From positions 1-19,875 of the forward strand of contig CAAHEQ010000060.1 of NCBI GenBank assembly GCA_900772625.1: DNA of 19,875 nt, given 5' to 3'. The DNA is from Alphaproteobacteria bacterium (GTDB lineage: Bacteria > Pseudomonadota > Alphaproteobacteria > CAAHEQ01 > UBA3637). Positions 7,876-14,136 of this stretch are shown piece after piece (position 1 is the stretch's first letter; the number at the start of each line of letters is the position of its first letter). The position numbers and the translations under genes are program-made. Under the pieces are notes generated by a model, which saw nothing but the letters and a program-made list of their open reading frames with translations, made no database searches and was not told the origin of the DNA.

Positions 7876-8391
7876 TTATACCTCGTCTAGATAGCGTTGG
7901 TACACCCACGCACACACAAATGCCAGCACTGGAAAGCACGCGAACAACAGCAAACCTTGCCCCGTAAAAAAAAGCAACGACAACCATCTGAGATTAAGCA
8001 ATGACGCAAGCAACCATTGAAACAAGCTTAATGCAATCGTAAACGCACCAAAAACAAGCCACAAAAACAAAAAAGAACGTTTCATAAAAGCTCGGCGCTC
8101 CATCAGCACCACCCAATAAAACAGCAAAAACAAAAACGTGTGATAACCAAGCGGTGAAATTGTCAGCAAGTCCGCGCAAAGCCCCAACAAAAACACCGTT
8201 AAAGGCGATACTAAATCTGGCTTAAAAACTGTCCAGTAAAACAAAGGAATATACACAAAGGGCACTGCAAAATGCGAAACAAACTCAAGCCGCCACGGGA
8301 TCAACCCCATTATTAGCAAGAAAAAGCACATTAAAAATGGTGCATTTAAACGGAGCCACAAAGACAAACGGCGTTGAAAAGCATTCCTCAT
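7876..8391 (-). CDS. mreD: MreD, rod-shape-determining inner membrane protein
   Basis: A small polytopic protein (171 aa, about five hydrophobic helices) that joins MreC and the PBP2-RodA synthase in the elongasome. Sequence conservation in MreD is low. The call rests on the size, on segments such as FLLGLCADLLTISPLGYHTF (the 'G...D......lG.ha' region typical of the family), and on its place between mreC and mrdA. The ATG overlaps the mreC stop as ATGA. No strong ribosome binding site is seen upstream, only an A/G-rich stretch, so it is probably translated by coupling to mreC. Confidence 0.9.
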   Translation of the reverse strand: MRNAFQRRLSLWLRLNAPFLMCFFLLIMGLIPWRLEFVSHFAVPFVYIPLFYWTVFKPDLVSPLTVFLLGLCADLLTISPLGYHTFLFLLFYWVVLMERRAFMKRSFLFLWLVFGAFTIALSLFQWLLASLLNLRWLSLLFFTGQGLLLFACFPVLAFVCAWVYQRYLDEV

Positions 8392-9338
8392 TTTTTAACG
8401 TGACTTTCTTTTAAGTTATCGGAGGAGGCTTGAGCGCACATACATTTTTCATTACAAGCACACAGCTTTTCTTGAACACGACAAGACTTGGAACTGTCGC
8501 ACATCGTATCAAGCAGTCCATCCGTACCATAATCAACTATGCGCAAAAAAGGCGTGTCTTCGCGCCTGACAAAAGGCTTGATTAAAATTTCGTCTTCAGA
8601 AACTTGCGTGACAACGCCAACTGCCAAGGCTTGCGGATAAACGCCCCCTAAACCTGATGTCGAAACATAATCGCCGACATTTATTTGCGCATCTTCAGGC
8701 AATGCCGTTAATTTTAACATTGGAGAATTTTGTCCTTCGGCAATTCCCATAATTCTGTTTTTCCCCACGAAAACGGGTACACGAGAAACATAATCCGTCA
8801 ACAATAATACTTGAGACGTTGAATCGCCAACCGCTTCGACTCGTCCCAAGACACCGTCATTATACAGCGCGACAAAGCCCCGTTGAATGCCATTTTTGCG
8901 TCCCAACTTCACCAGCACCGAGCGCGAAAAAACGCCTCCGTTATCCGCCACAATATAGCCTGTCCAAGAACGGTATGGCATAGACGGCACAAAATTGAGT
9001 TGCTTTTTGAGGATTTTGTTTTCGCTGGCCAGCTGTTCAGCGCGATTGACCCAGTAAAGCAGCTTTTGGTTTTCTTGTCTGAGCTTTGCATTTTGGTGAT
9101 ATACCGCGATGTATTCTTTGAACAAGTCACCGACATAGCCCACCGCCTCGATTGGTTTATGCAACACATTGACAACCGAGGAGGATACGTCAGCAATTTC
9201 GATTCGTACACGACTAATCAGCGGGTGTTTCGACACGCCGAGCAAAATCAAAAGCGCCGCCAAAAGGATGTAAAAGTACAAGCCAAACTGTCGATACAGT
9301 TGCTTTAGCAATCGAATACGACTGATTCTGTCTTGCAC
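8388..9338 (-). CDS. mreC: MreC, with an unusual cysteine-rich C-terminal tail
   Basis: A bitopic elongasome scaffold that links MreB to periplasmic synthases. There is one N-terminal membrane helix (about 18-38), a coiled coil (about 70-110, including YHQNAKLRQENQKLL), and the two beta domains of MreC (DNGGVFSRSVLVKLGRKNG; LLTDYVSRVPVFVGKNR; ISTSGLGGVYP-like YVSTSGLGGVYPQALAVGVV). The start codon is GTG at 9338, fixed by AAGGAG five nt upstream and by the N-terminal pattern MQDRISRIRLLKQ. The length of 316 is within family range. Beyond the last conserved strand (FLRIVDYGTDGLLD), the protein carries a tail of about 38 residues with six cysteines (280, 286, 293, 295, 299, 301), which I do not know from other MreC proteins. 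This tail should face the periplasm. It follows mreB after 16 nt. Confidence 0.93.
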   Translation of the reverse strand: MQDRISRIRLLKQLYRQFGLYFYILLAALLILLGVSKHPLISRVRIEIADVSSSVVNVLHKPIEAVGYVGDLFKEYIAVYHQNAKLRQENQKLLYWVNRAEQLASENKILKKQLNFVPSMPYRSWTGYIVADNGGVFSRSVLVKLGRKNGIQRGFVALYNDGVLGRVEAVGDSTSQVLLLTDYVSRVPVFVGKNRIMGIAEGQNSPMLKLTALPEDAQINVGDYVSTSGLGGVYPQALAVGVVTQVSEDEILIKPFVRREDTPFLRIVDYGTDGLLDTMCDSSKSCRVQEKLCACNEKCMCAQASSDNLKESHVKK

Positions 9339-9354
9339 AATAACTCCTTTATAA

Positions 9355-10407
9355 TCAGATAGAGCTTAAAATGTTTTCAAACTTGTCGGCGTTTTCCAAA
9401 GCACGACCTGTGCCCATTGCTACGCAAGTCAGAGGATCTTCAGCCACCGTCACTGGCAAGCCCGTTGCTTGACGCAAAACTTTATCCAAGTTCTTTAACA
9501 AAGCACCACCACCCGTCAAGACAATACCTCGGTCAACAATATCGGCCGCCAACTCTGGCGCCGTGTGTTCCAAAGCCACCTTCACCGCCTCGACAATTTG
9601 GCTGACTGGTTCGGCCAAGCTTTCAGCGATTTGACGCTCGGTCACAATCACTTCTTTTGGCACGCCATGCACTAAGTCACGACCTTTGATTTCTATGCGT
9701 TCGCCCTCGCCACTTTGAGGAACCAAAGCCGAACCGATTGCCTTTTTGATTCTTTCCGCAGACGACTCGCCGACCAGCAAGTTATGATTGCGGCGAATGT
9801 AATTGATAATAGCTTCGTCCAACTTGTCACCACCAACGCGTACCGAACGCGAATAAACAATGTTGCCAAGAGAAATGACAGCCACTTCAGTAGTACCGCC
9901 ACCGATATCAACAATCATACTGCCTGAGGGTTCGGAAACAGGCAAGCCAGCACCGATGGCTGCTGCCATAGGCTCTTCAATCAAAAACACCTTGCGCGCA
10001 TTAGCATTTTCGGCGGCTTCGCGAATCGCTTTGCGTTCAACGGCGGTTGCACCACTTGGCACACAAATCACAATCATCGGACCGCGCAAAGGCTTGCGAC
10101 CGATTGTTTTAAAAATGAAGCTGCGAATCATATCATCTGCTACAGAAAACTCGGCAATGACGCCTTCACGTAAAGGACGAATCGCTTGGATTTGACCAGG
10201 AGTACGACCCAACATTTGCTTGGCTTCATCACCAACAGCGAGCACGTGCTTTTTGCCTTTGCTTTCGGCTAAGGCTACCACAGATGGTTCATTCAAAACG
10301 ATTCCACGACCACGCACATAAACCACTGTATTTGCTGTGCCCAAATCGATTGCCATGTCGGTTGAAAACAAGTTTCCTAGTTTAGATATTGATTCTAAAA
10401 ATTTCAT
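9355..10407 (-). CDS. mreB: MreB, actin-like cell-shape protein
   Basis: The ATP-binding bacterial actin that forms membrane-bound filaments directing lateral wall synthesis. Signatures are complete: phosphate-1 DLGTANTVVYV near residue 20, the connecting and phosphate-2 region DIGGGTTEVAVIS, and the adenosine motif LTGGGALLKNLD near the C-terminus. I choose the ATG at 10407 (350 aa, MKFLESISKL). It has GGAG nine nt upstream and gives the normal family N-terminus, an amphipathic membrane-binding helix before FSTDMAIDLG. An in-frame ATG at 10434 would add nine residues and has no good ribosome binding site. It is the first gene of mreB-mreC-mreD-mrdA-rodA, all within a few bases of one another, so one transcript is likely. 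Confidence 0.97.
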   Translation of the reverse strand: MKFLESISKLGNLFSTDMAIDLGTANTVVYVRGRGIVLNEPSVVALAESKGKKHVLAVGDEAKQMLGRTPGQIQAIRPLREGVIAEFSVADDMIRSFIFKTIGRKPLRGPMIVICVPSGATAVERKAIREAAENANARKVFLIEEPMAAAIGAGLPVSEPSGSMIVDIGGGTTEVAVISLGNIVYSRSVRVGGDKLDEAIINYIRRNHNLLVGESSAERIKKAIGSALVPQSGEGERIEIKGRDLVHGVPKEVIVTERQIAESLAEPVSQIVEAVKVALEHTAPELAADIVDRGIVLTGGGALLKNLDKVLRQATGLPVTVAEDPLTCVAMGTGRALENADKFENILSSI

Positions 10408-10574
10408 TTTATTAAACTCCGTTATTTTGTTCATTTCTTAGGTGATTCATTTTTACACCAAAAAAAACATAATTACAACGAAAAAGAAAACTTTTTTTAT
10501 TTTTTTTCAATCAACTCTTTCTTTTTTTTTAAATGAGTGCTACTATCTTAGAAAATAATAGAGGAGATTTTACA
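10408..10574. promoter_or_regulatory. Divergent, A/T-tract-rich promoter region between mreB and the Mic60-like gene
   Basis: 167 nt with long T and A runs (for example 10491-10508 and 10518-10530), likely curved or UP-element-like. Toward the Mic60-like gene, TACTAT (10541-10546) is a reasonable -10 site, but there is only a T-rich -35. Toward mreB, TTGTAA followed 17 nt later by TAAAAA is a weak candidate on the minus strand. No clear operator is seen. Confidence 0.35.
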
Positions 10575-11558
10575 ATGTCAAAACATAAAAAAACGTCCTG
10601 TAAGCAACCCCAAAAGCAAGTTTTAAGGCAAGTTGCACCCATTCAATCGGCTGCACAAAATGAAATGCCAGCACCCGAGCAAAACAAGCCCAATTTACAG
10701 GCCAACACGTCCAAAGAAAAAAGCATTATCAAACCTTTATTTGTTTTTGCGATGTTGGTGTTTGCTTTTGGCGGCGCTGCGCTGGATTATTATTTGACGA
10801 CTCCGATGCCGCTGCACGAGTTCAAAGCAATCGAGCCACCTTTGGCAACGAGCGCTCTTGTTCTTCAGCCAGCGCCAAATGATTTGCCGCCAGAGGCTAC
10901 ATTAAAAGAATCGGAAATTGCTCGAGCTTTGTCCTTTTCCTCTCAGCAAGAGGAGCAAAACGACAAAATTCGCCAGTTAAAACAGCGCATTCACGAGCTT
11001 GAAATTGCGAACTTAAATCTTTCAGAAAAAGTCAGCTCTACCGAAGACACAACGCCGATTACGTTGCAACTGGTCGAGCGCATTTATACGGGAAAAACTT
11101 TTAATAAACAATTGACGGATTTGCTTAAAAAAGACAAGCACAACAGCTTTGGGCAAGATGTGCAAGCAAAGCTTGGTGCTTTTGCATCGGTCGGCATTCC
11201 GACAAAGCTTGCGCTTAAAAATATGTTTAACAACAATTTTGGTTATGCGCTTGATGCCTACTATATGGCAGAGCGCGCTGACTCGTGGGATCAGCAATTC
11301 AGCGCCTACTTAAAGTCGCTGTTTTACGTATACCCCGAGCACATCAATCCCGCGACTGCCAAAGGAGTCGAGCTGTTGTTCCTTGCACGCCAACAAGTCG
11401 AAAACGACCAATTTGAAAAGGCAAGAGAAACAATCTATCGTCTGCCTGTCGCCTCGCAGCAATACTTTTCACGGTTCGTACGTTCCGTGGACGCATACTA
11501 CACGGCGCTTGATTTTCTGACACCCTACCTTAACCAACAAAACGAAAGGAAACAATAA
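10575..11558 (+). CDS. Mitofilin/Mic60-like inner membrane protein
   Basis: A 327-residue bitopic protein: a basic, Gln/Pro-rich cytoplasmic N-terminus (1-50), one membrane helix (about 53-73, PLFVFAMLVFAFGGAALDYY), and a coiled coil (about 117-152, DKIRQLKQRIHELEIANLNL). The C-terminal helical domain ends VENDQFEKARETIYRLPVASQ followed by a conserved-looking helix. This layout and the final 'GD...A...l..LP....' pattern fit the alphaproteobacterial mitofilin homologues (COG4223), relatives of mitochondrial Mic60 that shape inner membranes. The next gene, a HemY/Orf52-like protein, is the usual neighbour of Mic60 in this class. GAGGAG eight nt before the ATG at 10575 fixes the start; an ATG at 10533 in the same frame has no such site. 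Homology is remote and mostly architectural. Confidence 0.7.
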   Translation: MSKHKKTSCKQPQKQVLRQVAPIQSAAQNEMPAPEQNKPNLQANTSKEKSIIKPLFVFAMLVFAFGGAALDYYLTTPMPLHEFKAIEPPLATSALVLQPAPNDLPPEATLKESEIARALSFSSQQEEQNDKIRQLKQRIHELEIANLNLSEKVSSTEDTTPITLQLVERIYTGKTFNKQLTDLLKKDKHNSFGQDVQAKLGAFASVGIPTKLALKNMFNNNFGYALDAYYMAERADSWDQQFSAYLKSLFYVYPEHINPATAKGVELLFLARQQVENDQFEKARETIYRLPVASQQYFSRFVRSVDAYYTALDFLTPYLNQQNERKQ

Positions 11559-12754
11559 TGTTTGCAAAAATTGCTCTTTGGATTATCACGGCCTTTGCGA
11601 CTATCTTTGCCGTTTTATGGCTTGGCGACAACGCTGGATCCGTTAAAGTTGTTTGGCTTGGGTATGTGATGGAAACATCGGTTGCTTTTTGTATTTTCTG
11701 TGTTGTGGCTTTTATGGTCGCAATTTACTTGCTTTTATTACCTGCGCGCTGGCTGAAGTGGATTGAATCGCGCTTGCACAATCGCAGAGATAAAAAATCC
11801 GAAGCGCTGTTGATTGCAATTCTGACAAATGTTTTATGCAAAAACACCGAACACAACAAAAAGTTAATCGAGCAATTTGCTAAAATTCAACCCAATGCAC
11901 GATCTTTGATTTTAATGCTTAAAGCTCTGTCGGGGCAAGAAGGAGACTTTTACGCCGAGCTGATTAGAAACAAAACCACGCAACAAGCGGGCTGGCAAGG
12001 TGTAATCACCGAACACGTCAAGCGGGGCGAGTTAATCTTGGCTTCAGAGGAAGTTGAGAAATTGCTCAAGGAAAACCCAAAAGAAACGTGGGTGTTAAAA
12101 GAAGCTCTCTGCTTGTTAGCGCTGAGCAAACAATGGCAAAAAGCATTGACTTGCTTGGACGGGCTTTATAAAAACAAAGCGCTGGATAAAAGCAAATACT
12201 TGTACCAAAAAGCAACTTTGCTTGTTGAGATGAACAAGGGAGCAGAAGCCTTTGATATATGCCCTGCTCTGCCTCAAGCGGCTTTGCTTGCGGCCAAACA
12301 AAAACCTGCCAAAGCGCAAAAGATTTTCTTCAAATCGTGGAAAAGCGCGCCCAGCTTTGCAGTCTATCGCGCGTACTTAGCTTTGTTTGCAAAAGAAAAC
12401 TCGCTGGCGCAATTTAAGCGCACGGAAAAACTTTGCGCCGAAAATCCAACGGCGAAATTAAATGCTTTGGTGCTGGCAGATGCAGCCATTACTGCGCGCT
12501 TGTGGTCTGAAGCAAGAAAAGAGCTGGAAGCTTATCTGGCCCAATATCCACTCACTTCCGACATAGCTTGCCAAATGGCTATCATAGAAATGGAAACTTC
12601 TCACAATTTGAGCAAAGCGATTCAATGGATTCAAAAGACAGATTCGATTGAAGCCAACTCGGATTACATCTGTGCAAAATGTGGTAAAAAAACAAACGAA
12701 TGGGCAGCGCTATGCCCAGTGTGCAACGGATTTGCGGAGTTAAAAGTCAAATGA
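11558..12754 (+). CDS. HemY/Orf52-like TPR membrane protein with C-terminal zinc ribbon
   Basis: A 398-residue protein with two N-terminal membrane helices (about 4-22 and 41-62), with GSVKVVWLGYVMETS between them, the hallmark of the HemY N-terminal domain. A long TPR-like helical region follows (about 75-365; for example WVLKEALCLLALSKQWQKAL). The C-terminus is a four-cysteine zinc-ribbon/rubredoxin-like knuckle: C372-x2-C375 and C386-x2-C389 (YICAKCGKKTNEWAALCPVC). Despite the name, HemY of this type is not the protoporphyrinogen oxidase. In alphaproteobacteria it is encoded beside mic60 in heme loci and is thought to act with it. Its ATG shares one base with the stop of the Mic60-like gene (TAATG), with AAAGGA upstream. 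Confidence 0.8.
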   Translation: MFAKIALWIITAFATIFAVLWLGDNAGSVKVVWLGYVMETSVAFCIFCVVAFMVAIYLLLLPARWLKWIESRLHNRRDKKSEALLIAILTNVLCKNTEHNKKLIEQFAKIQPNARSLILMLKALSGQEGDFYAELIRNKTTQQAGWQGVITEHVKRGELILASEEVEKLLKENPKETWVLKEALCLLALSKQWQKALTCLDGLYKNKALDKSKYLYQKATLLVEMNKGAEAFDICPALPQAALLAAKQKPAKAQKIFFKSWKSAPSFAVYRAYLALFAKENSLAQFKRTEKLCAENPTAKLNALVLADAAITARLWSEARKELEAYLAQYPLTSDIACQMAIIEMETSHNLSKAIQWIQKTDSIEANSDYICAKCGKKTNEWAALCPVCNGFAELKVK

Positions 12755-13209
12755 GAATAGCCCTTTATCAACCCGACATTCCACAAAATACGGGCACAAT
12801 TATTCGTATGGCGGTATGTTTTGGCTTGCCTGTTGACATCATCGAACCGTGCGGCTTTGTGTGGAATGATAAACAACTTAAGCGCGCGGGAATGGATTAT
12901 TTGCCGCAAGCCGACATTACGCGCCACATCGCGTGGGAAGTGTTTTTTGAGCAAAACAAAGATAAGCGCCTTGTTTTATTAACAACCAAAGCCAGTGAGC
13001 CTTATCAAGATTTTCAATTTCTACCCGATGATATTTTGCTCTTTGGGCGAGAAAGCGCAGGCGTCCCTGATTCGGTTCACCAAGCGGTGCAAAACCGTAT
13101 CCGCATTCCAATGATGCCGAACGAGCGTTCGTTGAACTTGGCGTTGTCGTGTGCGATTGCTACGTCCGAGGCTATGCGACAAACGGGGTTATTTAATGCT
13201 TTAATTTAA
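12751..13209 (+). CDS. trmL: tRNA (cytidine/uridine-34 2'-O)-methyltransferase TrmL
   Basis: A SPOUT-fold methyltransferase of 152 residues that adds a 2'-O-methyl group to the wobble base of certain leucine tRNAs, using S-adenosylmethionine. Typical TrmL landmarks are present: MRIALYQPDIPQNTGTIIRM at the start, LLFGRESAGVP in the middle (trefoil-knot region), and IPMMPNERSLNLALSCAIA near the end. The length matches E. coli TrmL (157). The frame is open further upstream, but the family start is the ATG at 12751, which overlaps the stop of the HemY-like gene as ATGA; GGAG lies 11 nt upstream. It is probably the third gene of the Mic60-HemY unit. Confidence 0.93.
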   Translation: MRIALYQPDIPQNTGTIIRMAVCFGLPVDIIEPCGFVWNDKQLKRAGMDYLPQADITRHIAWEVFFEQNKDKRLVLLTTKASEPYQDFQFLPDDILLFGRESAGVPDSVHQAVQNRIRIPMMPNERSLNLALSCAIATSEAMRQTGLFNALI

Positions 13210-13217
13210 AATTAAGC

Positions 13218-13246
13218 TTGATTTTTATTTGAAAGTCTTTCATAAT
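13218..13246 (+). promoter_or_regulatory. Sigma-70-like promoter for the DHFR-fold gene
   Basis: TTGATT (13218-13223) and CATAAT (13241-13246), separated by 17 nt, lie between the trmL stop and the next gene. They would give a leader of about 25 nt ending at the AAGGAG before the ATG at 13279. Confidence 0.55.
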
Positions 13247-13278
13247 GCTTTCATCATCAACAAAAGGAGATATAGAAC

Positions 13279-13788
13279 ATGGCTAAAGTTATTTTACACA
13301 TCACGACTTCGTTGGACGGTTTTATCGCAGATGAAAACGGCAACAGCGATTTTGCACGCGCCGCAGAGCAAGCCGACACAGGCTTTGCAGCTTTTTATGA
13401 TTCGGTTGGCAGCGTTGTGATGGGACGCAAAACATATGACTATTTAAAAAATCGTAATGCGGAATTGTTCACAGACAAAGACGTTTTTGTCATCACACAC
13501 TACTTGCGTCAAAAAGAAAACAACGCCACGTTTATCCACGAAGACATTATGGGACAAATTGAGGCTTTGAAAAAGCAATCAGGCAAAGATGTGTGGTTAT
13601 TGGGCGGCTCTGAAGTTGTCAATATTTTAATCAAAGAGCGTCTTGTGGACGAGATTGTTTTGACGACTGCGCCATTGATTTTAGGCACAGGCACACGTTT
13701 GTTTAAAAACGACAATCCGACCGAGCAAGTCAAGCTTGTCTCGACAACGCATTTTGGGGACTATGTCCAAACGGTTTACCGCTTTTAA
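13279..13788 (+). CDS. Dihydrofolate reductase/RibD C-terminal family protein
   Basis: A 169-residue NAD(P)H-dependent reductase of the DHFR fold, of the stand-alone group related to the C-terminal domain of RibD and to YwjB/YyaP. Landmarks: VILHITTSLDGFIADENG (N-terminal strand and substrate loop), VGSVVMGRKTYDYL (the cofactor-binding 'vmGRkTy'), DVWLLGGSEVVNILI (the 'iyv.GGg.li..ll' nucleotide loop) and DEIVLTTAPLILGTGTRLF. The substrate of these proteins is generally unknown. They are not the main folate DHFR, and nothing here points to riboflavin synthesis. It has AAGGAG upstream, its own promoter, and a strong terminator right after it, so it is probably monocistronic. Confidence 0.88.
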   Translation: MAKVILHITTSLDGFIADENGNSDFARAAEQADTGFAAFYDSVGSVVMGRKTYDYLKNRNAELFTDKDVFVITHYLRQKENNATFIHEDIMGQIEALKKQSGKDVWLLGGSEVVNILIKERLVDEIVLTTAPLILGTGTRLFKNDNPTEQVKLVSTTHFGDYVQTVYRF

Positions 13789-13802
13789 TTTTAACACTAA
13801 AC

Positions 13803-13834
13803 AAGGGCGCATAAAGCGCCCTTAGTTTTATATT
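13803..13834 (+). terminator. Rho-independent terminator after the DHFR-fold gene
   Basis: A perfect 8-bp stem, AAGGGCGC (13803-13810) with GCGCCCTT (13816-13823), closes a five-base loop ATAAA and is followed by a T-rich run ending at about 13839. It begins 15 nt after the stop codon. Confidence 0.9.
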
Positions 13835-13930
13835 TTTTTGATTTATTACTTTTATCATCTACACTAAATCTTCGCAATCCCTTATATTTATTTAGGACTT
13901 GGTTATTTTTTCTATGTTTATTTTGGTATC

Positions 13931-13977
13931 ACTGTACAGTAAAAAGTTCTGACAAGATTTTCAAGAATTTTTTGAAT
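13931..13977 (+). promoter_or_regulatory. Promoter-like site with upstream 10-bp palindrome, ahead of a candidate RNA gene
   Basis: CTGACA (13949-13954) and TTGAAT (13972-13977) are 17 nt apart, each a partial sigma-70 match. A transcript would start near 13984. Immediately upstream lies ACTGTACAGT (13931-13940), a perfect palindrome that could bind a dimeric regulator. No plus-strand protein gene follows. Confidence 0.4.
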
Positions 13978-13983
13978 TATCTC

Positions 13984-14136
13984 TATCCTTGCACACACCG
14001 ACAGTTTTGGAACGAGCGTATACATCGGGGCTGCGGTGTGCGCCCCGATGTGACAAAGAACGCTAATATTTCGCTCCTAGATGGAAGATTCGAGCGAGAC
14101 GTGAGCCATAAAAGCTATTAAGCTTTTGGCTTTTTT
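13984..14136 (+). ncRNA. Candidate stand-alone structured small RNA, family unknown
   Basis: The gene-free stretch between the DHFR-fold gene and valS holds a G/C-richer segment that can fold into a long hairpin. The inner stem is 10 perfect pairs (ACATCGGGGC 14022-14031 with GCCCCGATGT 14042-14051), then AGCGT (14015-14019) with ACGCT (14060-14064), then GGAACG (14009-14014) with CGCTCC (14072-14077). The hairpin loop CGGTGTG (14034-14040) is complementary to CACACCG (13994-14000), allowing a pseudoknot. TCGCTC (14071-14076) can instead pair with GAGCGA (14092-14097), a competing fold. A promoter-like pair precedes it and a terminator with a T6 run follows, on the same strand. About 150 nt. 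I could not match it to 6S, SRP, tmRNA or RNase P RNA by their known core motifs. Confidence 0.5.
14105..14136 (+). terminator. Terminator of the candidate RNA, antisense to the valS 3' end
   Basis: GCCA (14105-14108) pairs with TGGC (14127-14130). Inside, after a two-base bulge, AAAGCT (14111-14116) pairs with AGCTTT (14121-14126) around loop ATTA. TTTTTT follows (14131-14136). The T run lies on the plus strand only. On the minus strand it forms the Lys codons at the end of valS, so the signal does not serve valS. Confidence 0.55.

Noticed and set aside
10533..10574. Upstream ATG extending the Mic60-like protein by 14 residues
   Set aside because: No ribosome binding site precedes it (only a T run), while GAGGAG is well placed for the ATG at 10575.
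12700..12750. Upstream start for TrmL inside the HemY-like gene
   Set aside because: The family N-terminus is MRIALYQPDIPQNTG, which begins at 12751 in a normal ATGA overlap.
14022..14051. 10-bp hairpin as a terminator for valS
   Set aside because: Read on the minus strand it is not followed by a T run, and it lies about 65 nt past the stop.
13984..14136. Identification of the intergenic RNA as 6S, SRP (4.5S), tmRNA or RNase P RNA
   Set aside because: The 5' and 3' ends do not form a 6S-like closing stem. The SRP GGAAG-type tetraloop region with GGTCAGG, the tmRNA tRNA-like ends, and the RNase P GAGGAAAGTC core are all absent.
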